From Halorhabdus sp. BNX81 (GTDB taxonomy: Archaea > Halobacteriota > Halobacteria > Halobacteriales > Haloarculaceae), in NCBI RefSeq assembly GCF_029229925.1, contig NZ_CP107254.1, forward strand, positions 2,666,001 through 2,730,000: a stretch of 64,000 nucleotides of DNA, read 5' to 3'. A program made the position numbers and the translations under genes. This document shows, in pieces, positions 44,819 through 53,376 of this stretch. The notes beneath the pieces were generated by a model that did not search any database, was not told the origin of the DNA, and worked only from the letters and a program-made list of their open reading frames with translations. Numbering within the stretch: position 1 is the stretch's first letter; every line of letters starts with the position of its first letter.

Positions 44819-46822
44819 TTACCCCGCAACGAACTCGACGCCGGCGAACTCGAACCGAGCGCCGCCGTCGGCGCTCTCCGTGGCTGTGACCGTCCAGCCG
44901 TGGGCCTGTGCCGTCCGTCGAACGATCGCCAGCCCGAGTCCAGTCCCCTCCGTGGCGGTGGTAAACCCGTTGTCGAAGACCGCCTCGCGTTCGTCCGGCG
45001 GGATGCCCGGCCCGTCGTCGGCGACGTAGAAGCCGTCATCCGTTCGACCAACCCTGACGGAAACGTCCCCACCGCTGTGGTCGATCGCATTCCGGAAGAG
45101 GTTTTCGAGGGCCCGTCGGAGCCGACGGCGGTCCGCCCGGATGACGGCCGCCTCCTCGAGAGTCACGGTCAGGGTTGCGTCCCGGGTGTGGACAGTCTCC
45201 CAGGCAGTCCTGAGGACGGCGTGACAATCGACCGATTCCGGATCGATGGACTCGTCCTCCCGGACGTACGTCAGGATGTCGTCGATCATGGCGTCGATCC
45301 GGTCGAGGGCCCCCTGGACCGTCTCGAGGGCGTCCGCCTCGCCGCGTTCGGCGAGCGTCGTGTGGATCTTTGCGACCTCCAGGGGATTCCGGAGGTCGTG
45401 GCTGAGAATCGAGGCGAACTCCTCTAAGCGCTCGTTCATCCGTTCGAGTTCCCGTTCTCGCTGCCGGCGCTCCGTGACGTCGCGTGAGGTGACGGCGATC
45501 GCTTCCACGTGTGGATGGTCGAGCAGGTTTCGGACCAGCGATTCGAAGACGCATTCCTCGCCGTCGGCGTCGATGACTCGATACTCGACACGGGGCTGGG
45601 AGGACGGATCCTCACGGACCGCCTCGAACTCCTCGCGGACGCGCTCGCGGTCCCGCGGGGCGACAATCGAGAACCCATCGCGTCCCTCCAGTTCGGCGGG
45701 CTCCCAGCCGAGGATTCGGTGGACTGACGGGCTGGCGTAGGTGATCGTCCCCGTCTCGTCCAACAACACGTTGACCTCGGCGGATTCCTCGATGATGGCC
45801 TGATAGCGTGCCTGGAGGGCTTGCTGTTCGGTCCGATCGGAGATAAATCCGATCTCGGCGTGGTGATCCCCGGCAAGCGGCGCGACGCGCAAACGGAGAT
45901 GCCGTGGGTCGCTCCCCCCGATCGTGACGTCGACAGTCACCCGCTCGCCATCCAGCGTCGGCCACTCCGGCAGCACCGTCTCGACGGCCGCCCCCAGGGC
46001 CGAGTCGTCGATCCCCAGCATCGACTTGGCTGCGGGATTGAGGTCGGTTATCTGCCCCCGCGTCCCCACGACCACGAGCCCTTCGTCCATGCGATCCAAA
46101 ATGACCGACCGTGGGAGCGGGACCTCCCCGATGAACTCCTGGGTGAACACGAGATACGTCAGCGTCCCCGCGGTGATTACGAGCGCGACCGGCGTGAGGT
46201 CAAACCCCGGGCCAATGCCGAGGCGGTAGACCAAGCCGGTCGCGACCGGGAGGGTAATGCCCCCCAGGATACCCGCGACCGCAAGGGAGGCCACCCGCTC
46301 GTGGCGTTTGGCGAAAGTCGCCAGGCAGGCCCCGCCTGCCCCCGTCGCCACCAGCAACACGAACTGGCCTATGACGTAGCCCGGCTTCGGATCGATATCC
46401 AGCAGGCGGAGGTCGCCGTCCGCGACGACGGTTGCATCCCACAGCCACCCGTGCAGCGGGTTCGTCACGAACACGCCGGCCAGGACGCCACCGACCGCGA
46501 GGATGGGGACGAGTCGGGACGGGGCAAGCCACGTCTGGCGTTCGCTGGCAGCCAGCGCGAACACCACCCACGCGACGACGAGCACGACGAAGGCACCGGA
46601 CCCGATCGCAAACCAGATCCGCTTTGGGCCGCCGGTATTGGCGACCTGATAGGCCGCCGAGAGTGCCCAGGTCGCTCCCGCAAGACAGAAAACCAACAAC
46701 GACCCGATCGTGGCCGTCATGCGGTTGAGCGTCACCAACAGTAACATCGACAGCCCCAACACCAACAGCAGGAACGCGGCAACGAGCAGCGGCACGATCA
46801 TCCAGGTCGTTTGCCAGGCCAT
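44819..46822 (-). CDS. Membrane histidine kinase with two PAS domains
   Basis: A 667-residue sensor kinase. About seven hydrophobic helices at 5-228 match the 7TM sensor of the HisKA_7TM type. PAS 1 is at about 238-330 and PAS 2 at 335-452 (IITYASPSVHRILGW-like core). HisKA has phosphoacceptor His475 (SHDLRNPLEV). The catalytic domain has N box LENLFRNAIDHS, DDGPGIPP and GTGLGLAIVRR. It is divergent from a HalX regulator with a 20-base palindrome between them, so the two probably form a cognate pair. Confidence 0.9.
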   Translation of the reverse strand: MAWQTTWMIVPLLVAAFLLLVLGLSMLLLVTLNRMTATIGSLLVFCLAGATWALSAAYQVANTGGPKRIWFAIGSGAFVVLVVAWVVFALAASERQTWLAPSRLVPILAVGGVLAGVFVTNPLHGWLWDATVVADGDLRLLDIDPKPGYVIGQFVLLVATGAGGACLATFAKRHERVASLAVAGILGGITLPVATGLVYRLGIGPGFDLTPVALVITAGTLTYLVFTQEFIGEVPLPRSVILDRMDEGLVVVGTRGQITDLNPAAKSMLGIDDSALGAAVETVLPEWPTLDGERVTVDVTIGGSDPRHLRLRVAPLAGDHHAEIGFISDRTEQQALQARYQAIIEESAEVNVLLDETGTITYASPSVHRILGWEPAELEGRDGFSIVAPRDRERVREEFEAVREDPSSQPRVEYRVIDADGEECVFESLVRNLLDHPHVEAIAVTSRDVTERRQRERELERMNERLEEFASILSHDLRNPLEVAKIHTTLAERGEADALETVQGALDRIDAMIDDILTYVREDESIDPESVDCHAVLRTAWETVHTRDATLTVTLEEAAVIRADRRRLRRALENLFRNAIDHSGGDVSVRVGRTDDGFYVADDGPGIPPDEREAVFDNGFTTATEGTGLGLAIVRRTAQAHGWTVTATESADGGARFEFAGVEFVAG

Positions 46823-46975
46823 CGAAAAGTGCCTCTCGTGAATCCGTATTGGGCCACGTGGCTTAAGCCTATGCGTGGGATTATTTTGCATGATACTGTT
46901 CGGACCCCGGCATGCTCCTGTGTGTTCGGGGGCCGGCCGATCGTCGATAGCCACCATACGTCGTAACCAGCACAA

Positions 46976-46995
46976 GTGTTTTGGTACCAAAACAC
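46976..46995. promoter_or_regulatory. Perfect 20-base palindrome between kinase and HalX regulator
   Basis: GTGTTTTGGTACCAAAACAC is its own reverse complement over all 20 bases. It ends 12 bases before the GTG start of the regulator at 47008 and lies 153 bases from the kinase ATG. The position suggests an autoregulatory operator blocking or recruiting transcription of the regulator. Confidence 0.6.
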
Positions 46996-47007
46996 AATGT
47001 CAATAAC

Positions 47008-47559
47008 GTGTCACCGACTCCCGAGTCCGACACGACCGTCCTCGTCGTCGAAGACGAACGGGCGACCGCCGAGGGATACGCACGACTGCTGGAGGCAGAC
47101 TACGACGTTCGGGTGGCCTACGACGGCGAGCAGGCCCTGGATGCGCTTGAGGAAACCGTCGACGTCGTCTTGTTGGATCGCCGGATTCCTGGGCTCTCGG
47201 GCGTGGACGTGCTGGACGTTATCGAAGACCGGGGGCTGGATTGCCGAGTCGCCCTGGTGACCGCCGTGGCACCGGATTACGACATTCTGGAGTTGGGTAT
47301 CGACGATTACCTCACGAAACCAGTCGGCGCGAAAAACCTCGAAGCCACCGTCGAAAAGCTCTGTGCGCTCGACGAGCACGAGCGGCTCCAGCGCGAACTC
47401 AGCAGCGCCCGCGTCAAGCGCAACGTCCTCGAAGTCGAAAAAGACGAGAACGAACTCGCAAACAGCGACGAGTTCGCCCGACTCGTCGAGCGGATCGAAA
47501 CGCTCGAATCCCGGCTCACCGAGATCGAAGACGCGTATCCGGCGCACTTCGAGACGTGA
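47008..47559 (+). CDS. HalX-type response regulator
   Basis: A 183-residue regulator from GTG 47008. The receiver has VVEDE, phosphoacceptor Asp57 (VVLLDRRIPG) and the Lys of DDYLTKPVG. A HalX-like helical output (about 118-165: ERLQRELSSARVKRNVLEVE) is followed by a coiled-coil end. The longer frame from TTG 46981 would read through the palindrome and has no homologous sequence, so the GTG is preferred. It is paired with the divergent kinase. Confidence 0.85.
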   Translation: MSPTPESDTTVLVVEDERATAEGYARLLEADYDVRVAYDGEQALDALEETVDVVLLDRRIPGLSGVDVLDVIEDRGLDCRVALVTAVAPDYDILELGIDDYLTKPVGAKNLEATVEKLCALDEHERLQRELSSARVKRNVLEVEKDENELANSDEFARLVERIETLESRLTEIEDAYPAHFET

Positions 47560-47628
47560 CGCGGTCAGTCAGACGCCGGGCTCGAGATCACGGGTCAGGC
47601 AAGCTTCACAGGGCAGGCAGACCCAGCC

Positions 47629-48420
47629 TCACGTGTCCGGTTGTCCCGGGCCGGTATCCCCGGTGCTAGGACCATCGGATCCCGCAGTCGACGGGCCCGG
47701 TTCGCGTTCACGGGGCAGGTTCGGATCGTGGTACGGCGAGCGGCCGTACACCGCGTCGCGGAGATCGTGTTCATCGAGTTGGTCTTTGAGTACCCTGTCG
47801 AGTCGGTTGACGCTCGTCTGATCGAGGCCGTGGGCCGAAAGCAGCCGCTGGTAGCGGTCGTCATCGGTGATCGAGTCGAGTCGATCGTACAGCGACGCCA
47901 TCTCGTCGGGGCTCAGCGCGGCGATCCGGTCCGGATCGGTCAACCCTAGCTGGCGCTGGCGTTCCAGATCGACGACATACTGGATGACGACCAGCGCCAC
48001 CTTCGAAATGGCACGCTGGCTCCCGAAGGCCGTCAGGTCGATCTCGGTCATGATCCCCAGCGTGCGGTCGCGCTCCCAGGGCGTCACGTCCAGCGCACTG
48101 CACAGCGCGTGAGTGATCCGGGCTTTGTCCAGACGGTGCATCCGCTCGGCGTGGCCGGTCATCGCCGGGTGTTGCTCGTCGTGGAGTCGCCGGAGACGCT
48201 CACTCAGATCCGAGTTCGGGTCCTCCGGCCGACCGATCGTCGTGGCGCTCGGCGAAACGATATCGAACTGTCTGATCGTCGCGTCCCGCTTGGCTTGCGC
48301 CCGCGAGAGCGTCCCGTCCCCCGGCTTCGTCGAGACTTCCCGCTGCTCGCGCCATTCCCGGCGCTCGCGATCGGCTGGCTCTCTGGCCCGGCCGACGTGG
48401 TTCTCTCCCCTGCTGTCCAT
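47629..48420 (-). CDS. rpoeps: Haloarchaeal RNA polymerase epsilon-type subunit
   Basis: A 263-residue protein resembling the haloarchaeal protein annotated as DNA-directed RNA polymerase subunit epsilon. The core includes VSPSATTIGR, RLDKARITHALCSALDVTPW, IDLTAFGSQRAISKVALVVI and DAVYGRSPYHDP. The N-terminal 45 residues are Arg/Glu-rich and the C-terminal tail is Gly/Pro/Ser-rich; both are probably disordered. The molecular role is not established. Two copies of a promoter-like element lie 82-237 bases upstream. The assignment is from memory of the family. Confidence 0.65.
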   Translation of the reverse strand: MDSRGENHVGRAREPADRERREWREQREVSTKPGDGTLSRAQAKRDATIRQFDIVSPSATTIGRPEDPNSDLSERLRRLHDEQHPAMTGHAERMHRLDKARITHALCSALDVTPWERDRTLGIMTEIDLTAFGSQRAISKVALVVIQYVVDLERQRQLGLTDPDRIAALSPDEMASLYDRLDSITDDDRYQRLLSAHGLDQTSVNRLDRVLKDQLDEHDLRDAVYGRSPYHDPNLPREREPGPSTAGSDGPSTGDTGPGQPDT

Positions 48421-48501
48421 CACATCTCAGTCGTCGCTACGCACAGTTGAATCCACTGGCTCCGGATGGCCCCGAGGGAGAACCGTCGAAATACAGCTAC
48501 C

Positions 48502-48546
48502 AGAAACTCCGTCTATATCTTCACCTTGTAACCAGAGGCACTTAAA
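48502..48546 (-). repeat. Promoter-like 45-base repeat, copy A (upstream of rpoeps)
   Basis: On the minus strand: TTTAAGTG (TATA box), CTCTGGTTACAAGG, then GATATAGACGG and GTTTC. The TATA box predicts a start near 48516 and a leader of about 96 bases to the rpoeps ATG. It matches copies B and C almost base for base. Confidence 0.7.
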
Positions 48547-48611
48547 CCAAAAACGGGCGACGCACGCAGTCCGGGGCAACGCCATCGCTCGTGTCGATGA
48601 GAAACAGCCAC

Positions 48612-48657
48612 GGAAACCCCGTCTATATCTCTACCTTGTAACCAGAGGTACTTAAAG
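48612..48657 (-). repeat. Promoter-like 45-base repeat, copy B (upstream of rpoeps)
   Basis: On the minus strand: CTTTAAGTACCTCTGG, then TTACAAGGTAG, GATATAGACGGGG and TTTCC. It lies 110 bases upstream of copy A in the same orientation, so rpoeps may have tandem promoters. It sits just beyond the 3' end of the uracil-DNA glycosylase gene. Confidence 0.7.
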
Positions 48658-48679
48658 AGACGAGGCAGTGGGTCGCCGG

Positions 48680-49264
48680 TCAAAAGTCACCCAGTTCGGC
48701 CTGGCCACCGTCGCCAGCCAGGTCAGCGGCCTGCTGGATCGTGGTTTCGAAGGTTTCGCGCTGACTGCGGTCGTACAGCGTCGCAGCCGGATGGACGCAG
48801 ACGAGGACGCGCCGGCGCGTGCCCCCGATCTCGATCTCCTCGATCGAACCCGCCTCGCTGGTGACGGCCAGATCCCGGCCCAGGAGGTGCTCGCCAGGGA
48901 CTTTGCCGAGCGTGACGATCACCGCGGGATCGACCAGGCCGATCTCCTGATCGAGGTACGGGCGACAGTTCGAGCGCTCCTCGGCAGTCGGATCGCGATT
49001 CTCGGGTGGTCGACATCGCACACAGTTGGTGATCCGGACGTCCGCCCGCGAGAGGCCGGCGTCCCGCAGGGCGTCGTCGAGGACTGTCCCGCTACGGCCG
49101 ACGAAGGGCTCGCCCTGTTCGTCCTCGCGCTCGCCCGGGGCTTCGCCGACGAAGAGGAGATCAGCGTCGTCTGGACCGACACCGTCAACGATCCGGGACC
49201 GGGAAGCGAGGAGTTCCGAACACCGCTCACAGCCCTCGACCGAGAGGCCGTCCATGTGCTCCAT
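48680..49264 (-). CDS. udg: Family-4 uracil-DNA glycosylase
   Basis: A 194-residue thermophile/halophile-type UDG. Catalytic motif A is VGEAPGEREDEQGEPFVGRSG and the C-terminal motif is VHPAATLYDR. Four Cys positioned for a [4Fe-4S] cluster are in CERC (12-15), NCVRC and the following CRPYL. It removes uracil from DNA. It is the third gene of a minus-strand group after DUF5786 and endonuclease dU, with a 35-base gap. Confidence 0.92.
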   Translation of the reverse strand: MEHMDGLSVEGCERCSELLASRSRIVDGVGPDDADLLFVGEAPGEREDEQGEPFVGRSGTVLDDALRDAGLSRADVRITNCVRCRPPENRDPTAEERSNCRPYLDQEIGLVDPAVIVTLGKVPGEHLLGRDLAVTSEAGSIEEIEIGGTRRRVLVCVHPAATLYDRSQRETFETTIQQAADLAGDGGQAELGDF

Positions 49265-49299
49265 GCCCGAGCCTGCGGGCCGGGCCCGCAAAAACGTCG

Positions 49300-49863
49300 C
49301 TATCGATCGGCGGAATCGAACGCTCCATCGGCCGCCCGCGCTGCCAGCCGCGCGACCCGCAGCGGCTCGGGTCGCCCACCCTCAGGGGTGAACGCCCGGA
49401 CCACCTCGCGGGCCTCACTCTGGCCACAGCCCACACTCCGGACGAAAACCGTTTCGTCGGTGACCGAAACGCGCTCACGGACCGGTTGGGAACGGTACGT
49501 ATCGAGTCGCCAGGCGAGCGCCTCCCCGGAAAACTCCTCGCGGAGCGTCGGTTCCAGCCCCTCGCTCTCCTCGAAGGTAACCGAGAGCACCGGCAGTCCG
49601 GTCTCCTCGTGGAGACGGTGCAGGTCGAGCACGTTGAACCACGCCGGGGCGATCCCGGCGACGAGCAGGTAGCGAACGTCCGCGCGGTCGAGGCGTTCGA
49701 CCATCCGGGCGATGGCATCGGTCGCGTCGCGTCCGCCGACCGTGCAGGAGCCGAAGACGAAGCCGTCGGTGACGCGACTGGCGCGGACAACTGCGCCGGC
49801 AAGCGTACTCGACTCCCCGGTGAACGACTCGGCGATTCCGAGGGCGCGAACCCCCGATTTCAC
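49300..49863 (-). CDS. Endonuclease dU family protein (DUF99)
   Basis: A 187-residue DUF99/Endo-dU protein, an endonuclease-V-like fold: GVRALGIAESFTGESSTLAG at the start, then YLLVAGIAPAWFNVLDL and VPVLSVTFEES. It starts with GTG at 49863, one base after the DUF5786 stop. Its family name implies action at deoxyuridine in DNA; with UDG next door it suggests a small uracil repair operon. Confidence 0.85.
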   Translation of the reverse strand: MKSGVRALGIAESFTGESSTLAGAVVRASRVTDGFVFGSCTVGGRDATDAIARMVERLDRADVRYLLVAGIAPAWFNVLDLHRLHEETGLPVLSVTFEESEGLEPTLREEFSGEALAWRLDTYRSQPVRERVSVTDETVFVRSVGCGQSEAREVVRAFTPEGGRPEPLRVARLAARAADGAFDSADR

Positions 49864-49864
49864 G

Positions 49865-50044
49865 TTAGGTGTTCTCCTTGATATCCGATAACTGATCGAT
49901 CAGTTCGTCGTTCGAGGCCGTGAATTCGAACTCAACGTCGCCGTCGTGTGTGTTTTCCGCAGCGTTGACCCCGTCGTCATCATCAAAATCAGCGTCCAGG
50001 TCCTGATTCTCCTGTTCGGTTTCGTCGTAGCTCCCAAACCCCAT
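49865..50044 (-). CDS. Small acidic DUF5786-type protein
   Basis: A 59-residue acidic protein: MGFGSYDETEQENQDLDADF, a DDDDGVN run, and EFEFTASNDELIDQLSDIKE at the C-terminus. This matches a small protein widespread in haloarchaea (DUF5786). Function unknown. It is translationally adjacent to the endonuclease dU gene. Confidence 0.8.
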   Translation of the reverse strand: MGFGSYDETEQENQDLDADFDDDDGVNAAENTHDGDVEFEFTASNDELIDQLSDIKENT

Positions 50045-50142
50045 GTCGTGTAAAGGTACGGGATTCGTGGTGAAAAATCACACGCTACTGCCTGGCATGA
50101 TTACCGCCAGACTCAACCCGCTGCTGGGCCCTATCTACGACC

Positions 50143-50748
50143 ATGGACGTTCACAACGTGACAGCCGACGCAGAGACGTTCACCGCCAACGTCTATCTGG
50201 CAACCGGCGACCGACCGACGCTCGTCGACGCCGGCGCGATGGACGGCATCGTCGACGTGATCCGGGAGTATACCGACGACCTGGACGCAGTCGTCCTGAC
50301 CCACCAGCACGGCGACCACGTCGCGCAACTCGATGCGGTCCTCGACGCCTTCGACGCCAAGCTCTACGCCAACGCCGATCACCCCCGGCGGACGAACGGA
50401 CTCGACGACGGCGACACGATCCAAATGGGCGACGAAACTTTCGAGGTCGTCTACACGCCGGGCCACGCCGACGACCACGTCTCGCTGGTGAGCACGAGTA
50501 CGCTCTTCTCCGGTGATACCGTAGTTCACGACGACGGGGCCTTCGAGGGCGGGAGTTTCGGCCGGACCGACAATCCTGGCCAGTCCCGGGAGCGCCTCAT
50601 CGAGAGCATCGAGGACCTCCTCGATCGGATGCCCGAGACTGTCGAACACATGTACAGCGGCCACGGCGGCGTCTTCCACGGCGACGTCCGGAAGATCGTC
50701 GAGACAGCACTGGAACGGGCCGAGAAGCGGGAACCGAAGTACGACTGA
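50143..50748 (+). CDS. Metallo-beta-lactamase fold hydrolase
   Basis: A 201-residue protein with the MBL metal motif THQHGDHV, the downstream GHADDHVSL, the Asp in FSGDTVVHD, and the terminal YSGHGG. It resembles small glyoxalase II-like hydrolases. The substrate is unknown; a role with methylglyoxal produced by mgsA is conceivable but not supported by proximity. Confidence 0.85.
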   Translation: MDVHNVTADAETFTANVYLATGDRPTLVDAGAMDGIVDVIREYTDDLDAVVLTHQHGDHVAQLDAVLDAFDAKLYANADHPRRTNGLDDGDTIQMGDETFEVVYTPGHADDHVSLVSTSTLFSGDTVVHDDGAFEGGSFGRTDNPGQSRERLIESIEDLLDRMPETVEHMYSGHGGVFHGDVRKIVETALERAEKREPKYD

Positions 50749-50798
50749 TCGGGTAGGAGACGAGAGCGGCAGAAAAGAGTTTGCAACCGAACGCTTTT

Positions 50799-50809
50799 AC
50801 TGATTCAGT
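50799..50809. promoter_or_regulatory. Inverted repeat ACTGA-T-TCAGT before HTH gene
   Basis: A perfect 11-base dyad in the short AT-rich promoter of the HTH regulator, followed at 50815-50824 by a second dyad-like CTGT-AA-ACAG. It is a candidate autoregulatory operator. Confidence 0.4.
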
Positions 50810-50835
50810 GTAATCTGTAAACAGGTAGCTCACGC

Positions 50836-51375
50836 ATGTCACGGACGTCAAACCGGGCCGACGGAGCCGTCGTTCGGGATTTCCTCTCGGTCGCGGACCT
50901 GCTGGAGGACCCACAGCTGGCCCGGCTGTACGCCGCCCTGGCCCGTTCGGGCGAGGCGACAGTTCAGGAACTGATGACCGACCTCGATCTGGCACAGGGG
51001 ACGGCGTACGCCTACGTGAACCGCCTCGTCGACGCCGGCGTCATCGAGACGGTTCGTGACGAACAGCCACGGACGTACGCAGCCTGTGACATCGATCTGA
51101 CGCTCACCAGCAGTGAGGACGCCCAGGAATACACCATCACGTCCGCGCTCGTCGACGCCGTCGGTCGCCGCGAGACCGACGACGACATCGATACGTACAT
51201 CGACCGTCACGGGATCGACGGACTCGCGACGGCACTCACCTACGCGGTGGACAGAGAACGCGGAGAAGTGACCCACCGCACGATGGCCGATGATCTGGAC
51301 ATGTCACCGCTTGCGGCCGAGATCATCCTCCAAGCGCTCCGCCCAGTCGTTGTCGAATACTTCGACGGAATATAG
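50836..51375 (+). CDS. Winged-helix transcriptional regulator (DUF7437/TrmB-like)
   Basis: A 179-residue protein. The N-terminal winged helix at 20-75 (LARLYAALARSGEATVQELM, then LAQGTAYAYVNRLVDAGVIE) is like ArsR/TrmB regulators. A C-terminal domain (about 110-175, ADDLDMSPLAAEIILQALRP) appears to be a second helix-turn-helix-like module. Targets unknown; the dyads at 50799-50824 suggest self-control. Confidence 0.75.
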   Translation: MSRTSNRADGAVVRDFLSVADLLEDPQLARLYAALARSGEATVQELMTDLDLAQGTAYAYVNRLVDAGVIETVRDEQPRTYAACDIDLTLTSSEDAQEYTITSALVDAVGRRETDDDIDTYIDRHGIDGLATALTYAVDRERGEVTHRTMADDLDMSPLAAEIILQALRPVVVEYFDGI

Positions 51376-51456
51376 CGGACTCATCAACGGGTTTCGGTTC
51401 GTCGAGGACCTGCTCGAATGAGAGGATCGAAGAAAGCGGTCAGATCACTGACCGCG

Positions 51457-51502
51457 CTTTAAGTACCTCTGGTTACAAGGTAGGAATATAGACGGAGTTT
51501 CT
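51457..51502 (+). repeat. Promoter-like 45-base repeat, copy C (upstream of serS)
   Basis: CTTTAAGTACCTCTGG, then TTACAAGGTAG, GAATATAGACGG and AGTTTC, oriented towards serS. The TATA box predicts a start near 51486 and a leader of about 103 bases to the serS ATG at 51589, nearly the same spacing as copy A to rpoeps. Confidence 0.7.
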
Positions 51503-51588
51503 CGGAGCCGCTGACCGACGAGCGACCGCTGTCGCCGGCAGCCGGCCAGAGCGATACGGTTTTGAGACGCCACCGAGAAAGGGCGTCC

Positions 51589-52944
51589 ATGTTATCACGC
51601 CAGTACGTCCGCGAGCACCCCGGGGAGGTTCGAGAGACCCTCGCCGCTCGCGGCGTCGACGATGTCGATCTCGACGCGATTCTGGAGATCGACGAGGAGT
51701 GGCGCGAACTGAAAGCCCGCGGCGACGACCTGCGACACGACCGCAACGAGGTCTCCTCGAAGATCGGCGAGCTCAAGCAGGAAGGTGACGAGGAAGCCGC
51801 CCAGGAAGCCATCGAGCGCTCCCAGCAGCTCAAAGACGAGCTCCAGGAGGTCGAGGAACGCGCCGACGAACTCGAGAGGGAGTTAGAAGAGCGGCTGCTG
51901 GAGATTCCCAATATCCCCCAGGAGGGCGTTCCCGAGGGCGAGGACGAAAGCGACAACGTGGAAACGCGACGGTGGGGGTTCGAGGATCTGCGGGACCTGC
52001 CCGAGGACGTCACGCCCCACTACGATCTCGGCGAAGAACTCGACATCTTGGACTTCGAACGCGGCGCGAAAGTTTCCGGCGGCGGCTTCTACTTCCTGAA
52101 GGGCGACGCCGCACGCCTCGAACACGCGCTCATCCAGTTCATGCGGGACATCCACCGCGAGCAGGGCTACGAAGAGGTATTCCCGCCGATCCCGGTCTCC
52201 AGTGAGTCGATGACCGGGACGGGCCAACTCCCGAAGTTCGCCGACGATGCCTACAAGCTCGAAGAGGAGGATCTCTGGCTGTGCCCGACCGCGGAGGTCC
52301 CGGTGACGAACATGTACCGCGACGAAATCCTGCTCGACGACGACCTCCCGCTGAAGCATCAGGCGTACACGCCCAACTTTCGGCAGGAAGCCGGCGAGCA
52401 CGGCACAGAGACCCGCGGGATCGTCCGCGTCCACCAGTTCAACAAGGTCGAGTTGGTCAACTTCGTCGAGCCCGAGGAGAGCGACGACCGACTCGACGGC
52501 CTCCTCGACGAGGCCGAGGAGGTCCTCCGGCGGCTCGGTCTCCCGTATCGCGTGCTCGACCTCTGTACCGGCGATCTAACCTTCGCCTCGGCGAAGACCT
52601 ACGACGTCGAGGTCTGGGCCCCTGGCGACGACATGGACGATGGACCGGCGGAAGGCGGCCGGTGGCTCGAAGTCTCCTCGGCCTCCAATTTCGAGGACTT
52701 CCAGGCCCGGCGGGCGGGCATTCGATATCGGCCTGAGCGCCACGAATCCGCGGAGTACCTCCACACGCTCAACGCCTCTGGAGTCGCACTCCCGCGGGTG
52801 CTCGTGGCGATCCTGGAGTACTACCAGAACGACGACGGGACGGTAACGGTACCGGAAGCACTCCGCCCGTATCTCGACGGCCAGGAACTGATCGAAGGGC
52901 AGGACCCGGTCGGCGAGAGTGCGCTGGGTGCCGGCGACCGATAA
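51589..52944 (+). CDS. serS: Seryl-tRNA synthetase
   Basis: A 451-residue class II synthetase. It has the N-terminal two-helix coiled-coil tRNA arm (about 25-105, REELKARGDDLRHDRNEV-like heptads), motif 2 (FRQEAGEHGTETRGIVRVHQ) and motif 3 (GIRYRPERHESAEYLHTLNA). It charges tRNA-Ser, one isoacceptor of which (GGA) is at 40.1 kb. It is transcribed from the conserved element at 51457-51502 with an unusually long leader. Confidence 0.95.
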   Translation: MLSRQYVREHPGEVRETLAARGVDDVDLDAILEIDEEWRELKARGDDLRHDRNEVSSKIGELKQEGDEEAAQEAIERSQQLKDELQEVEERADELERELEERLLEIPNIPQEGVPEGEDESDNVETRRWGFEDLRDLPEDVTPHYDLGEELDILDFERGAKVSGGGFYFLKGDAARLEHALIQFMRDIHREQGYEEVFPPIPVSSESMTGTGQLPKFADDAYKLEEEDLWLCPTAEVPVTNMYRDEILLDDDLPLKHQAYTPNFRQEAGEHGTETRGIVRVHQFNKVELVNFVEPEESDDRLDGLLDEAEEVLRRLGLPYRVLDLCTGDLTFASAKTYDVEVWAPGDDMDDGPAEGGRWLEVSSASNFEDFQARRAGIRYRPERHESAEYLHTLNASGVALPRVLVAILEYYQNDDGTVTVPEALRPYLDGQELIEGQDPVGESALGAGDR

Positions 52945-52991
52945 TTGCCAGACGATGTTCTCACCGATCACCAGTCAGCGCTGAGCAGTGA

Positions 52992-53375
52992 TTACCAGTC
53001 GACGCTGAGTCGGCCGTCGCCGTGTGGATCGGGCGCGATCTCCTCGTCCGTCCGTCGATCGATCACGTGGATGACGCCGCGGCCCTTCTTCGCCGGGCAA
53101 CTCTCGGCGGCCCGGACGTGATGATCGAGGTCGTCTTCCCCGAAATAGTAGGTACTGGGCTTGGCCAGGCCGGTTTCGAGATCTAGCTCCCAGTCCGGCG
53201 ATTCAGCGGCACACTTCCCGGCACCGAAACACCGGTTGGCCTCGAAGATTATCTTGTACGGCTTGGCGTCGACCGGCGGTGCGTCGCTGCCACCGACGTC
53301 GCTTGGCCGGGTTACATCGTCATCGTCATCGTTCTTGCCCATCTCAGAACCGCCCGAATCGTCTCGTTCACTCAT
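52992..53375 (-). CDS. 3Fe-4S-type ferredoxin of siroheme cluster
   Basis: A 127-residue acidic protein. An N-terminal disordered part (about 1-38, Asp-rich) is followed by a small ferredoxin: FEANRCFGAGKCAAESPDW and SCPAKKGRG. Ligands Cys49, Cys55 and Cys93 form the C-x5-C...CP pattern of single [3Fe-4S] ferredoxins. It is the last gene of the operon and may pass electrons to the reductase or to the TrpD/CbiX enzymes. Confidence 0.75.
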   Translation of the reverse strand: MSERDDSGGSEMGKNDDDDDVTRPSDVGGSDAPPVDAKPYKIIFEANRCFGAGKCAAESPDWELDLETGLAKPSTYYFGEDDLDHHVRAAESCPAKKGRGVIHVIDRRTDEEIAPDPHGDGRLSVDW

Positions 53376-53376
53376 C

